9,495 bases of DNA from Methanobacteriota archaeon (GCA_016207545.1 JACQPO010000233.1:1-9495); one strand, 5' to 3'. Positions 1-7,685 are shown, counted from the stretch's first letter. Notes: generated from the letters alone by a model not told the origin. A program made the numbers and translations.

Positions 1-1
1 G

Positions 2-1066
2 CAGGGCGCGATGTTCTCCCTCATGCACGGGCCCGAGGCGTTCTACACGCGGTGGGGGAACCCGACGACGCGTGTCCTCGAGGACGTGATGGCGGAACTC
101 GAAGTCGGCGCGAAGGCGATCGCGACAGCCTCCGGCATGGGTGCGATCGCGCCCGCAGTGCTGACCGCGGTCTCGAAGGGAGACCATGTCGTGGCGGGCA
201 AGAGCCTGTATTCCGCGACGATGGAGATGTTCACGCGCATCCTCCCGCGATTCGGGGTGAAGACGACGTTCGTGGACCCGCGGAAGCGCGGTGGGTGGCG
301 GGAGGCCGTTACGGAGAAGACGACCCTCGTGTACGTCGAAACGCCCGCGAACCCCACCATGGACATCACGGACCTGCGGGAGGCCGCAGAGGCCGCCCAC
401 GCCGTCGGCGCGCTCGCATACGCGGACAACACGTTTGCGACGCCGATTAACCAGCGGCCGATCGAGCACGGGTTCGACGTCGTCCTCCACTCCGCGACGA
501 AGTATCTCGGGGGCCACACGGACGTGACCGCGGGGATCATCGTCGCGCGGACGGAGGAGCTGTGGGACCGGATCTGGTACACGTACAAGGTCTTCGGACC
601 CGTCCTCGGGCCGCTCGACGCGTACCTCGTGCGGCGCGGGTTGAAGACGCTGCCCCAACGTGTGCGGCAGCAGAACGGCTCCGCGCAGGCGATCGCGGAG
701 TTCCTCGAGGACCACCCGCGCGTCGAGCGCGTGTACTACCCAGGCCTCAAGACGTTCGCCCAGCATGCGCTCGCGAAGCGCCAGATGGACGGATTTGGCG
801 GCATGCTGTCGTTCGACATCGCGGATGGCTACGCGGCGAGCGTGAAGTTCGTGGAATCCGTCGAGGTCGCCACGTTGGCCGTGAGCCTAGGCGGCGCGGA
901 GACCCTCGTGCAGCACCCGGCGAGCATGACCCACGGCCCGTTGACGGACGAGGAGCGCGCGGTGAGCGGGATTTCCGAGGGACTTATCCGCGTGAGCGTC
1001 GGCCTCGAGCACGTCGACGACTTGATCGAGGACTTCGCGCGGGCGCTCAAGAAGGCGTCCGAGTAG
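2..1066 (+). CDS. Cys/Met-metabolism PLP-dependent enzyme (cystathionine gamma-synthase/lyase family), 5' partial
   Basis: This is a fold-type I PLP enzyme of the trans-sulfuration family, whose members make or cleave C-S bonds (cystathionine gamma-synthase, gamma-lyase, O-acylhomoserine sulfhydrylase, methionine gamma-lyase). Counting from the Met codon at position 11, the visible marks are FYTRWGNPT (residues 11-19, with the Tyr and Arg that bind the PLP phosphate of the partner subunit), SGMGAI (41-46), the Asp of YADN (139, pairs with the PLP ring nitrogen), SATKYLGGH with Lys164 as Schiff-base lysine, HPASMTH (302-308) and the substrate-carboxylate Arg327 in LIRVSVG. The Met at 11 is not the start: the frame stays open to the window edge and the YxR motif normally lies several dozen residues into the protein, so some 30-50 N-terminal residues are missing. 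The protein is otherwise complete and undamaged, presumably cytosolic and tetrameric. Sequence alone does not settle which reaction it performs. Its stop codon directly abuts the stop of the opposing methyltransferase gene. Confidence 0.93.
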   Translation, partial: QGAMFSLMHGPEAFYTRWGNPTTRVLEDVMAELEVGAKAIATASGMGAIAPAVLTAVSKGDHVVAGKSLYSATMEMFTRILPRFGVKTTFVDPRKRGGWREAVTEKTTLVYVETPANPTMDITDLREAAEAAHAVGALAYADNTFATPINQRPIEHGFDVVLHSATKYLGGHTDVTAGIIVARTEELWDRIWYTYKVFGPVLGPLDAYLVRRGLKTLPQRVRQQNGSAQAIAEFLEDHPRVERVYYPGLKTFAQHALAKRQMDGFGGMLSFDIADGYAASVKFVESVEVATLAVSLGGAETLVQHPASMTHGPLTDEERAVSGISEGLIRVSVGLEHVDDLIEDFARALKKASE

Positions 1067-1516
1067 TCAGACGCTGAGGCCCTCGAGGCGGAGCAGCGCC
1101 TCCTTCCATGCGAGCCCGCCGGTGAAGCCGCCCAGCCCGATCGACGCGACGACGCGGTGGCAGGGGATTACGATGCACGCGGGGTTCTTCCCGAGCGCTT
1201 GGCCAACGGCGCGCGCCGCGCCGGGCCTTCCAATCGCCACCGCAATCTCCCCGTACGTGCGTGTCTCCCCATACGGAATCTTTCGGGTTGCCTCGTAGAC
1301 CGTGCGCTCGAACGCCGTGCAGGGGGCGAGGTCTACCTCGTAGCGGCGGAAGTCCACGCGCTCGCCCGCAAAGTACCGTCGCAGATCGTCCGCCAACGCG
1401 CCCGACGCGCGTCCCGAGGTCCTCCCGTGCCGCAGGTGCAGCTCCCGCACTCGCTGTCCGTCCGCCACGATGACCACGTTCCCGAGGGGCGCACGAACTC
1501 GCTCCTTCCCCGCCAT
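1067..1516 (-). CDS. ogt: Methylated-DNA--protein-cysteine methyltransferase (MGMT/Ogt)
   Basis: This is a suicidal DNA-repair protein that moves the alkyl group from O6-alkylguanine to its own cysteine. The 149 residues carry the full C-terminal active-site domain: helix-turn-helix region around IPYGETRTYGEIA (80-92), with the Arg-finger region AARAVGQALGKNP (100-112), then the acceptor motif IPCHRVV with Cys119, His120 and Arg121, and the closing GGFTGGLAWKEALLRLEG. The N-terminal domain is short (about 60 residues), as in many archaeal and bacterial Ogt proteins. The ATG at 1516 gives a standard length. I see no convincing Shine-Dalgarno sequence or TATA box at the expected distance upstream, so its promoter is unresolved. 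It diverges from the thioredoxin-CcdA gene across 122 nt and converges with the PLP enzyme with no spacer. Confidence 0.95.
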   Translation of the reverse strand: MAGKERVRAPLGNVVIVADGQRVRELHLRHGRTSGRASGALADDLRRYFAGERVDFRRYEVDLAPCTAFERTVYEATRKIPYGETRTYGEIAVAIGRPGAARAVGQALGKNPACIVIPCHRVVASIGLGGFTGGLAWKEALLRLEGLSV

Positions 1517-1638
1517 GCGGGACGGTACGCGCGGCGGCTACTTCAACCCTCACCCAGCCTTTGGCGGTTCGGCACCCGGCTGCGGAGTTGGGGGCAATCC
1601 CCATATAGGGACCCCGGCTTTGTTGCACGCGAATCTTG
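1517..1638. promoter_or_regulatory. Divergent promoter gap between ogt and the thioredoxin-CcdA gene
   Basis: This 122-nt gap separates two divergent starts. On the + strand it holds CATATAG (1602-1608), centred about 34 nt before the ATG at 1639, which would place transcription start near 1630 and leave a very short leader. No equally good element is visible for the minus-strand gene. No RNA gene or repeat is seen. Confidence 0.5.
1602..1608 (+). promoter_or_regulatory. TATA-like box A for the thioredoxin-CcdA gene
   Basis: CATATAG is an AT-rich island in GC-rich surroundings. Its centre is about 34 nt upstream of the ATG at 1639. Archaeal box A normally sits about 26 nt before the transcription start, so the mRNA would have a leader of roughly 5-10 nt. 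There is no clear Shine-Dalgarno sequence, which agrees with near-leaderless translation. This is an inference from position and composition. Confidence 0.45.
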
Positions 1639-2889
1639 ATGGCGCCGCGCCCGTGGCCCCTTTTGGCGGTTGTGTTCGCGTCGCTCGTGGCAATCGCGGG
1701 CCTGCCCGCCGCGTTCGCCGCGACCCCGGTCCCGGCCTTCACGATCACGGACATTGATGGGAACGTCCTGAGCTCCGCGGGCCTTCGGGGGCAGGTCGTC
1801 GTCCTCGACTTCTCCGCGATTTGGTGCCCCCCGTGTAGCGCGGTCGAGGACGCGTTCGTCGAGATGCATCCGACGTACGCGGGACAGGGCGTCGTGTTCC
1901 TCAGCGTGTACCTTCCGCCGCTCAACGAGCCCGAGAACCTGGAGCAACGACGCGCGGAAAAGGGAATCCAGTGGCATATGGCCCCCGACAACGATGGCCT
2001 GCACGTCCGATACGGGGTGTACGGACTCCCGCACATCTTCGTGATCGACCGCAACGGGTTCTTGGCCCACGACTGGACGTCGGCGCTGGGGCTCCCCCCG
2101 ACCCCGGAGTCCGTAAAAGCGGAAATCGGTCCCGCGATCGACCGAGCGCTTCAAGGCGGCGGCGCAAGCCTCCTCGAGGTGACCGCCCTCAGCATCCCCG
2201 CGCTCCTCATCCTCGCCGCGTTCCTGTCCTTGTTCTCGCCGTGCAGTTTCCCCGTCCTGCCGGCGTTCATGGCGTACTACCTGAACCTCGACGCGAAGGG
2301 CGCTAAGGTATCGACGAAAGTGGCGGCCGCGCGCGGGTTCGTGGCCTCCCTCGGCATTGTGGCGGTGTACGGTGCGATTGCCCTCGTCCTGTTCGCCGCC
2401 GGCATCGCCGCGCAGAGGACCGTCGTGTTCATCAGCCCCGTCGTGGGCTTCCTCCTGATCCTGTTCGGAATCTTGACGCTCCTTCCGCTCCAGTACCACT
2501 TCCTCACGCGGCCGTTCGTCGCGTTGAAGCGGACGATCGCCGCCAAGGTCGGAGGCCGGTGGACGCCGGGGACGGCCGCAAAGTTGTTCGCGTTCGGCGC
2601 CGGGTACGGGGCCGCAGGGTTCGCGTGCGTTGCCCCCCCGTTCATTGGGGCCGTGCTCAACGCGTCCGCCCTCGGTGCGCCGCAACAGGGGATGGTCGGA
2701 CTCCTCATCTATGTGGGGATCGTGATCGCCCTCATGGTCGCGATCGTAATCGCGCTCCACCTCGCGGGAGACCGGGCGCTCCAGAAGGTCCGCGCGTGGT
2801 CCGCCGCGATGAAGTACGTGACCGCCGCGGCGTTCCTCGTGGCGGGGGCGTATCTCATCCTCTTCTTCTACCTCGCGTACCGGGGATGA
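1639..2889 (+). CDS. Secreted thioredoxin-like domain fused to CcdA/DsbD-type transmembrane electron transporter
   Basis: This protein probably passes reducing power across the membrane to extracytoplasmic disulfides. Numbering from the TTG at 1636 (one codon before the preferred ATG at 1639): a signal peptide or anchor (7-29, ending AFA), a TlpA/ResA-like thioredoxin domain (about 30-172) with the active site WCPPC (Cys64, Cys67) and the cis-proline loop YGLPHIFVID (Pro132), then a CcdA domain of about six membrane segments (near 184-212, 233-257, 262-285, 312-345, 353-377, 392-414). The CcdA domain keeps its paired redox cysteines, Cys203 in FSPCSFPVLP and Cys331 in FACVAPPF. In the family, cytosolic thioredoxin reduces this pair and the electrons go to an external thioredoxin-like partner; here that partner is fused in front, the opposite order to the C-terminal thioredoxin domain of bacterial DsbD. 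Its client is unknown. The gene ends 1 nt from the opposing oxidoreductase stop. Confidence 0.9.
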   Translation: MAPRPWPLLAVVFASLVAIAGLPAAFAATPVPAFTITDIDGNVLSSAGLRGQVVVLDFSAIWCPPCSAVEDAFVEMHPTYAGQGVVFLSVYLPPLNEPENLEQRRAEKGIQWHMAPDNDGLHVRYGVYGLPHIFVIDRNGFLAHDWTSALGLPPTPESVKAEIGPAIDRALQGGGASLLEVTALSIPALLILAAFLSLFSPCSFPVLPAFMAYYLNLDAKGAKVSTKVAAARGFVASLGIVAVYGAIALVLFAAGIAAQRTVVFISPVVGFLLILFGILTLLPLQYHFLTRPFVALKRTIAAKVGGRWTPGTAAKLFAFGAGYGAAGFACVAPPFIGAVLNASALGAPQQGMVGLLIYVGIVIALMVAIVIALHLAGDRALQKVRAWSAAMKYVTAAAFLVAGAYLILFFYLAYRG

Positions 2890-2890
2890 T

Positions 2891-5161
2891 TCAGTCCTCG
2901 CGTCCGCCCGAAAACGCCTGGACGAGCTCCACGCGGTCGCCGCTCTTGAGCCGAAGGTCCCGGATCCCCTCCACGAACATCTCGTCGTTCACGGCGACGT
3001 TGAACAGGGAGTCCTCGCTCCCCATCGCCCGCGCGAGCTGCGGGTACGTCGCCGTCAATCGGTCGAGTAACTGGCCGACCGTCGGCGTCTCCTCCGTGAT
3101 CGTGATTGCCCCGTCCGGGACCTCGGCGATTGCGCGCGGCAGGCGCACGGTCACGTTGTATCCGAACACGATGCGGTTGAGCTGCTCCCGCCACTCGAGC
3201 GTCGGGACGCCCTCCGCGTTCAGGCGGCACAACCCGTAAAACCGCGTGAGCATCGCGTCGAACGCCTGCCGATCGACCTTCTCGCCCTTGTACGGCCCGC
3301 CCTTCACCGGCTCCTCGAACCATCGGTCCGGCAAGGTATCGTCCGTCCGGCGCACGCCGAGCGTGTAGTTGATCATCCGCTCGATGCCGCGGATGTTCGC
3401 GCCGATCGCCTCCAGGTGCTCGGGCGAATACTCGAGCCCCGTGGCGTTACGAATCTGGTCGCAGAACTCCTCGTACCCGGGCAGGTTCGGGGAGTTGAAC
3501 AGCTTCGTCGTGAAGCGGCACATGCCGACGGAGTCCCCGACCGCGTACACCTCCTCGCACACCTTGACCGCCAGCTCCTTGCCGTCGTACGCAGTCGGCT
3601 TCGGGCTCACGTAGCCCCCGTACAGCGTCGCCTTGTACTCCGGATCGTCGTTGATCCGCGCGTTGATCTCGAGGGTGACGCGGTTCCGGAGGTGGTCGAA
3701 TCCGCGCGTAGCGACCGCGAGGCCGAGCGCGAACGCCTTCAGGATCCGCGCGTCGTGCGGGTCCGACTGCATCGTCCGCTTGACCGCCATCCGGTACTTG
3801 AGCGCCTCCGGCGGGTAGTAGCCCTCCTCGACCGCGCGGCTCCCCGCCGCGACGGCACGGCCGAACCCCTCCCTCCGGGACGTCAGGAACAGGAGTTCCG
3901 CGATCGCCTTCAGGTTCCCCCACGTCAGGTCGAGCCCGTCCGTCTCCGTCGTCGTGATGATCCCGCGCTGGTACAGCTCGAAGGCCCATCCGAAGTTCCC
4001 GCCGGTCGCGGACGTGTCGAGCCCGAGGTCGTTGCAGATGTTGTTCAGGTAAATCACGTGCTGCGGTTTCGACACCCCGAGGTTCGGCCCGAACTTCCCG
4101 ATGGTCACGTACTCCGGTCCGTCCCCCCGCAGGTAGCGCATCCCGTCGTACCCGAGGCCGTTCACATGGTCTACGAGCTCCGAGAGCTCCGGATCCGACG
4201 GGTACACGGACGTGATGTCGTTCATCGGCCGGCAGTTCACGGGGCACCGGAAGCAGCCCGTCATCGCGGGCCGGAACGGGTCGAAGCTCTCGGAGTCGAG
4301 GTCGGGGACCCACACGGTCTCCTGGTTGTTCTTCGTCCCCATCGCCCAGATCTGGCGGGACGGCTTGTACAGGAAGGGCGTGCCGCGCTCGTGCAGGATC
4401 TTGCCTACGCCCGTGCCCATGAATTGGACCGCGATCTCCCGGTTCCTCGGCGGGACGGCCTCCGGGTGCGCGTACTGCAGCTTCGTGATGCCCTTGACGA
4501 CGATCGCCTTGAGGTTCAGGGACCCCATCTTCGCGCCGCCGCCGCCCCGCGCGTGGAGGGATTTCGGCCCCGTCATCACGCCCGCCATCCGGACGCCGAG
4601 CTCCCCGGCGCGCGTGACGTTGATCATCGCGAGGTTGCCACCCCACCGCCCGTCGTAGTCCTTCGCAATCCGTTCCCGCATGTCGATGTTGTCGAGCCCG
4701 CAGTAGGTCGTCGCCTCCCGGAACGCGACCTCGCCGTGTGTGACGAACAGGATCGTGGGCTTGGCGGCGTGGCCGTACATCACGAGGTGGTCGATCCCGT
4801 TCAGCTTCAGGAACGAGGCGAAGTAATCCCCCGCGTTCGAGTCGAGCAGGATTTTGCTGTCCGGGGACCACGAGGTGAGGTTCCCGCGGGAGGCGCTCGG
4901 GATAATCCCCGTCGCGATGCCCGCCCCGTAGACGAGGGGGACGTCCGGGTGCTCCGGGTGGAGGGACGGGTCGAGCAAGTTCGCGAGGTAGAACATGTTC
5001 ACCCCGCGGCCGCCGAGGAACACGTCCACGACTGCACGCGGCGCGTACGCGGATCGTATCTCCTGCCGCTCGAGGTCGACGAACAACGTGCGGCCCTGCG
5101 TCGGGAACTGGGGTTCCGACGCGAGGCGGGCGAGCAGGAGCTCGACTCGCTCGCGAATCAT
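2891..5161 (-). CDS. Aldehyde ferredoxin oxidoreductase (tungsten/molybdopterin) with C-terminal MoaD/ThiS-like domain
   Basis: This is a 756-residue AOR-family enzyme; such enzymes oxidise aldehydes to acids with a tungsten bis-pterin and a 4Fe-4S cluster, reducing ferredoxin in the cytosol. Visible marks are the N-terminal FLGGRGVN (48-55), LLDSNAGDYF (105-114), RGGGGAKMGSLNLKAIVVKG (205-224), the cluster motif CFRCPVNC (Cys303, Cys306, Cys310), the pterin-binding NDLGLDTSATG (377-387), and DSVGMC (543-548), which supplies the fourth ligand Cys548. The AOR part ends near residue 663. Residues about 665-753 form a complete MoaD/ThiS-like beta-grasp domain ending in FSGG plus the tail RED. 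Typical AORs are about 600-630 residues, so the length excess is this domain plus some 20 N-terminal residues. The ATG at 5161 has GGAGG 3 nt ahead and a TATA-like GTTTAAG centred 26 nt upstream, which suggests a leaderless mRNA separate from the upstream coiled-coil gene. The aldehyde substrate cannot be read from the sequence. Confidence 0.93.
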   Translation of the reverse strand: MIRERVELLLARLASEPQFPTQGRTLFVDLERQEIRSAYAPRAVVDVFLGGRGVNMFYLANLLDPSLHPEHPDVPLVYGAGIATGIIPSASRGNLTSWSPDSKILLDSNAGDYFASFLKLNGIDHLVMYGHAAKPTILFVTHGEVAFREATTYCGLDNIDMRERIAKDYDGRWGGNLAMINVTRAGELGVRMAGVMTGPKSLHARGGGGAKMGSLNLKAIVVKGITKLQYAHPEAVPPRNREIAVQFMGTGVGKILHERGTPFLYKPSRQIWAMGTKNNQETVWVPDLDSESFDPFRPAMTGCFRCPVNCRPMNDITSVYPSDPELSELVDHVNGLGYDGMRYLRGDGPEYVTIGKFGPNLGVSKPQHVIYLNNICNDLGLDTSATGGNFGWAFELYQRGIITTTETDGLDLTWGNLKAIAELLFLTSRREGFGRAVAAGSRAVEEGYYPPEALKYRMAVKRTMQSDPHDARILKAFALGLAVATRGFDHLRNRVTLEINARINDDPEYKATLYGGYVSPKPTAYDGKELAVKVCEEVYAVGDSVGMCRFTTKLFNSPNLPGYEEFCDQIRNATGLEYSPEHLEAIGANIRGIERMINYTLGVRRTDDTLPDRWFEEPVKGGPYKGEKVDRQAFDAMLTRFYGLCRLNAEGVPTLEWREQLNRIVFGYNVTVRLPRAIAEVPDGAITITEETPTVGQLLDRLTATYPQLARAMGSEDSLFNVAVNDEMFVEGIRDLRLKSGDRVELVQAFSGGRED
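2894..3169 (-). other. MoaD/ThiS-like beta-grasp domain within the AOR gene
   Basis: This segment encodes residues about 665-756 of the oxidoreductase. It opens with a strand (NVTVRLPRA), followed by the helix-bearing TPTVGQLLDRLTATYP, the strand pair NVAVNDEMFVEG, then LKSGDRVELVQAFSGG, the usual order in MoaD and ThiS. Free MoaD ends exactly at Gly-Gly, which an E1-like enzyme adenylates and thiolates for pterin sulfuration. Here Gly752-Gly753 is followed by Arg-Glu-Asp. The domain call is strong; whether it still acts as a sulfur carrier is open. Confidence 0.85.
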
Positions 5162-5164
5162 CGG

Positions 5165-5169
5165 CCTCC
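5165..5169 (-). promoter_or_regulatory. Possible Shine-Dalgarno GGAGG before the AOR start
   Basis: GGAGG lies only 3 nt before the ATG at 5161, closer than the usual 5-9 nt spacing. If transcription starts next to the ATG, as the TATA position suggests, this motif would not even be in the mRNA. It may be coincidental. Confidence 0.3.
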
Positions 5170-5183
5170 AAAGGGAGGGCGAG

Positions 5184-5190
5184 CTTAAAC
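5184..5190 (-). promoter_or_regulatory. TATA-like box A for the AOR gene
   Basis: Read on the minus strand this is GTTTAAG, the only AT-rich stretch in the 60-nt gap between the coiled-coil gene and the oxidoreductase. It is centred 26 nt before the ATG at 5161, the canonical archaeal distance from TATA box to transcription start, so a leaderless transcript is predicted. Confidence 0.5.
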
Positions 5191-5221
5191 CGTTTTCCAG
5201 GGGCGCGGCTCGATGGCCTGC

Positions 5222-7627
5222 CTACGGGTTGTCGCCCTTGAGGGCGGCCGCGAGGGCACGCAGCCGGTTCTCCTTCTGCCGCAACTCTTCGTCTCGCTGC
5301 CGAAGCCGCTCCTCGCGGTCGAGCAGGTCGAGCGCCTTCCTTTGGAGAATCCGAACGCGGTTCTCGATGTCCTTCTTCCACTCGTCGAACTCGGCCTGGC
5401 TCTGAATCTGGGAACGGCGCTGGATCTCGTTCCACTGCGCTTCGATGCGGCTCTCGTCCTGCTTCAGCTTGTGCCGCTCCCGCTCGAGCGCTTCCCAATC
5501 CGCCCTGAGCTGCCCCTCCCGGCCCCCCAAGATGCCTGCCCGGGCATCAAGCCCCGTGGCCCGCTCCTTCAACTCGCCCTCCCGAGCGCGGAGCGCCTCC
5601 TCGAACGCAATCGTGTCGAGGGCTTTCTTCTGAAGGAGCTTCTGCGCCTCTGCGACCTCCTGCTCCCGGGCCTGTGCCTGCTTGAACGTCGTCGCGGCCT
5701 GCGCATGCAGCCGTTCCGTCTCCTGCCGCTTCCGGTCCATCGCCTCGCGCTGGGAATCGAATTCGGAGACCCGCTTGCGGATTTCCTTCTCCTGGGCCGC
5801 CAACGTCGCGACCGTCTTCTCCCGCTCCTCGACGTTCGCGATCCGGGCCGCGAGCTCGTTCTCCGCCTCCTTCAGCGTCGCCTCGCGCGGCTCGAGCGCG
5901 GCCTGGTGTTCCTCGAGCTGCTTCCGGAGGGCATTGAGCTCCATGGTCTTCCCCTCAACCTCCTTCAGGGATGACTCGAGGGTCTGCTGCTTGGTGACGA
6001 TCGCCGCGAGTTCCCGCCGCCGGTACTCCTCGAGCTGCGTCCGCTCCAGTTCCAGCTTTACGGCAGCCGCTTGGAGTTCCGCGGACTGGCTTTGAACCCA
6101 CGTTTCCCGTTTCGCGAGCGCCTTCGTCCGTTCCTCAAGCGCCGCAGTTTCCTTTGCTAGCCCCTCGAGGGTAGAACTCTGCTTGAGCCGTTCTGCAAGG
6201 AGCTTTCGTTCCAACTGATGCAAGGTGCCCGACCGCTGCTCGATCTCCACCTGGAGCGTCGAGCGTTCCGCCGAGAGTTTCGTCTGGTCCGCCTCGATCT
6301 TCTGCGCTTGGCTCTGGAGTTCCTCGGTTCGACGCTTCCACTCCGCGGCCGCGGCCTCTACTTCGCGCGCCCTCTGCTCGAACGCCCCTCGCTCTTGGGC
6401 GAGTCGCTCCTGCTCCGCGACGTGTTCCCGTTCCTGTGTCGCCAACTCCGTCTCCTTCCTCGCTAGCTGTCCCTCCATCTCGTTGAGTTTCGAGGAACGC
6501 GCGACCAAGTCGCCCTCGCGAGTTTCAACTTCGCGGAGCCGGGCTTCCGTGGTCGCCCGCATGTCCGACACTTCACGGTCTACGGTTGCGGACCGGCTGT
6601 TCAAATCGCCCTCCCGCGCGCTCACCGCGCGCTCCCGTTCCTCTACGGCGGCAAGGCGCCCTTGCGACTCCTGCGCGAATCTTTCCCGCTCTGCCGCAAG
6701 TTCCGCAGCCCCTCGGTTCAGGTCCGCCCACTTGCCTTCCAACGCCTCCCGCTCCCGAGCCGTTTGCTCGAGGGTCGCCGCGAGGGCCGCTTCTCGGTGC
6801 TGCATCTCGGTCCAACGCACGTCGGCCTCGTGGCCCCGTCCCGTCGCATGGGCCTCCGCCTCCGTAAGCTTCCGCTCGCGCTCCGCGAGTGCCGCCTCCG
6901 TCGGCGCGACGCCCGCCTCCCGGCGGTCGAGGCCCGCGTCCCTCTGCTCGAGCGTCTCCTCCCGGTCCTCCAAGGTCTTTGACCACGATTGGAGCCGGTT
7001 GCGCTCGGCATCGATTTGCGAACCCTCGCCCTTGAGCCGCTCTTCCAGGCGGCGGAGTTCCTCGATCTTCTCGTCAACGTACTGCCTCTGCTGCGTGACC
7101 GCCTCCTCCCGCTCCGTGAGCGCGGAGGCAAAGGACTCGATCTCGCCCTTGCGCGCCGCGAACCGCGCCTCCCGCTCGGCGAGTTCCGTCGCCTTTGCCG
7201 CAAACGCTTGTTCCTGCGCCGCCAAGTTGGACGCACGGAGCCCGAGGGCGGCGTCAAACCGGTCTTGTACTGCGATCATGAGGAACTTCGCGAGATCCGT
7301 TTCCTCCGGGGGCAACTCGCCGCGGAACACGACGATGACGTGCAGGTTGTCCGCGTGGAGCGCCTTAAGGCGATAGCCCGACACGGTTACCTCCTGCTCG
7401 CTCGACAGCCCCCGGCCCGGCAGGGCGTTCCGAGCCTCCGCGAGGCTGACCGCGCAGCTCGGGTCGAACATGATCTCCTTCAGGGGCGTGCCGCCTGCAT
7501 CGATGAGGAACGCTTTCGCGAGGCGACCCCCGCGGCCGCGGATCAAATCGAGGCCGAGCAGGCCGAACGCCAGGAGAAGAGAGGGCGCTCCCGGGAGCTT
7601 GGAGTCGTTGCGGAGCGCGGTGCGCAC
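5222..7627 (-). CDS. Long coiled-coil protein with possible N-terminal longin/roadblock-like domain
   Basis: I do not recognise this as a named family. The product is about 801 residues from a GTG at 7627, the first start codon after an in-frame TAG. Residues about 35-130 look like a small alpha/beta domain: a strand AKAFLIDAGGTPLKEI, a strand pair VSGYRLKALHADNLHVIVVF and a helix DLAKFLMIAVQDRFDAAL, an order reminiscent of longin/roadblock (profilin-like) folds. Residues about 130-795 are almost unbroken coiled coil, rich in Glu, Arg, Ala, Gln and Leu, with recurring AxLxEREEx-like units and essentially no proline or glycine runs. No Walker A or ABC signature motif is present, so it is not an SMC or Rad50 ATPase. 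A short hydrophobic stretch at 16-29 (LLLAFGLLGLDLI) precedes the domain and may be a weak anchor or simply part of the fold. A cytosolic scaffold or cytoskeletal role is a guess. It lies 60 nt upstream of the oxidoreductase on the same strand. Confidence 0.85.
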   Translation of the reverse strand: MRTALRNDSKLPGAPSLLLAFGLLGLDLIRGRGGRLAKAFLIDAGGTPLKEIMFDPSCAVSLAEARNALPGRGLSSEQEVTVSGYRLKALHADNLHVIVVFRGELPPEETDLAKFLMIAVQDRFDAALGLRASNLAAQEQAFAAKATELAEREARFAARKGEIESFASALTEREEAVTQQRQYVDEKIEELRRLEERLKGEGSQIDAERNRLQSWSKTLEDREETLEQRDAGLDRREAGVAPTEAALAERERKLTEAEAHATGRGHEADVRWTEMQHREAALAATLEQTAREREALEGKWADLNRGAAELAAERERFAQESQGRLAAVEERERAVSAREGDLNSRSATVDREVSDMRATTEARLREVETREGDLVARSSKLNEMEGQLARKETELATQEREHVAEQERLAQERGAFEQRAREVEAAAAEWKRRTEELQSQAQKIEADQTKLSAERSTLQVEIEQRSGTLHQLERKLLAERLKQSSTLEGLAKETAALEERTKALAKRETWVQSQSAELQAAAVKLELERTQLEEYRRRELAAIVTKQQTLESSLKEVEGKTMELNALRKQLEEHQAALEPREATLKEAENELAARIANVEEREKTVATLAAQEKEIRKRVSEFDSQREAMDRKRQETERLHAQAATTFKQAQAREQEVAEAQKLLQKKALDTIAFEEALRAREGELKERATGLDARAGILGGREGQLRADWEALERERHKLKQDESRIEAQWNEIQRRSQIQSQAEFDEWKKDIENRVRILQRKALDLLDREERLRQRDEELRQKENRLRALAAALKGDNP

Positions 7628-7632
7628 GGTGC

Positions 7633-7639
7633 GACCACC
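7633..7639 (-). promoter_or_regulatory. Possible Shine-Dalgarno supporting the GTG start at 7627
   Basis: On the minus strand GGTGGTC sits 5 nt before the GTG at 7627. It resembles the GGTGATC part of the archaeal anti-16S sequence with one G for A, which leaves a possible G-U pair. It favours the GTG over the in-frame TTG at 7544-7546, which has no such sequence. Confidence 0.4.
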
Positions 7640-7685
7640 CGAGGGCGGAGGCTCCCCCTAGGGCCTGCGATATGGCCTAGCTGCC

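Noticed and set aside
1047..2054. Minus-strand frame of 335 codons covering the methyltransferase and beyond
   Set aside because: It overlaps the methyltransferase in another frame and extends antisense into the thioredoxin gene; no recognisable motif.
1543..2760. Minus-strand frame of 405 codons opposite the thioredoxin-CcdA gene
   Set aside because: Its product is low-complexity and rich in Arg, Glu, Asp and His with no domain. The opposing frame has intact thioredoxin and CcdA motifs. It is an artefact of high GC at third codon positions.
3416..5188. Plus-strand frame of 590 codons opposite the oxidoreductase
   Set aside because: Arg-, Val- and Leu-rich low-complexity product, fully antisense to a gene with all AOR motifs.
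3447..5498. Minus-strand frame of 683 codons overlapping the oxidoreductase in another frame
   Set aside because: Arg-, Pro- and Gly-rich frame-shifted shadow that also runs into the coiled-coil gene; no domain.
6225..7376. Plus-strand Ser/Arg-rich frame of 383 codons opposite the coiled-coil gene
   Set aside because: The composition is what the reverse complement of Glu/Arg/Ala coiled-coil codons gives. No domain or start signal.
5222..7627. SMC/Rad50-type ATPase call for the coiled-coil protein
   Set aside because: No Walker A, signature or Walker B motif and no globular C-terminal head; the coil runs to the C-terminus.
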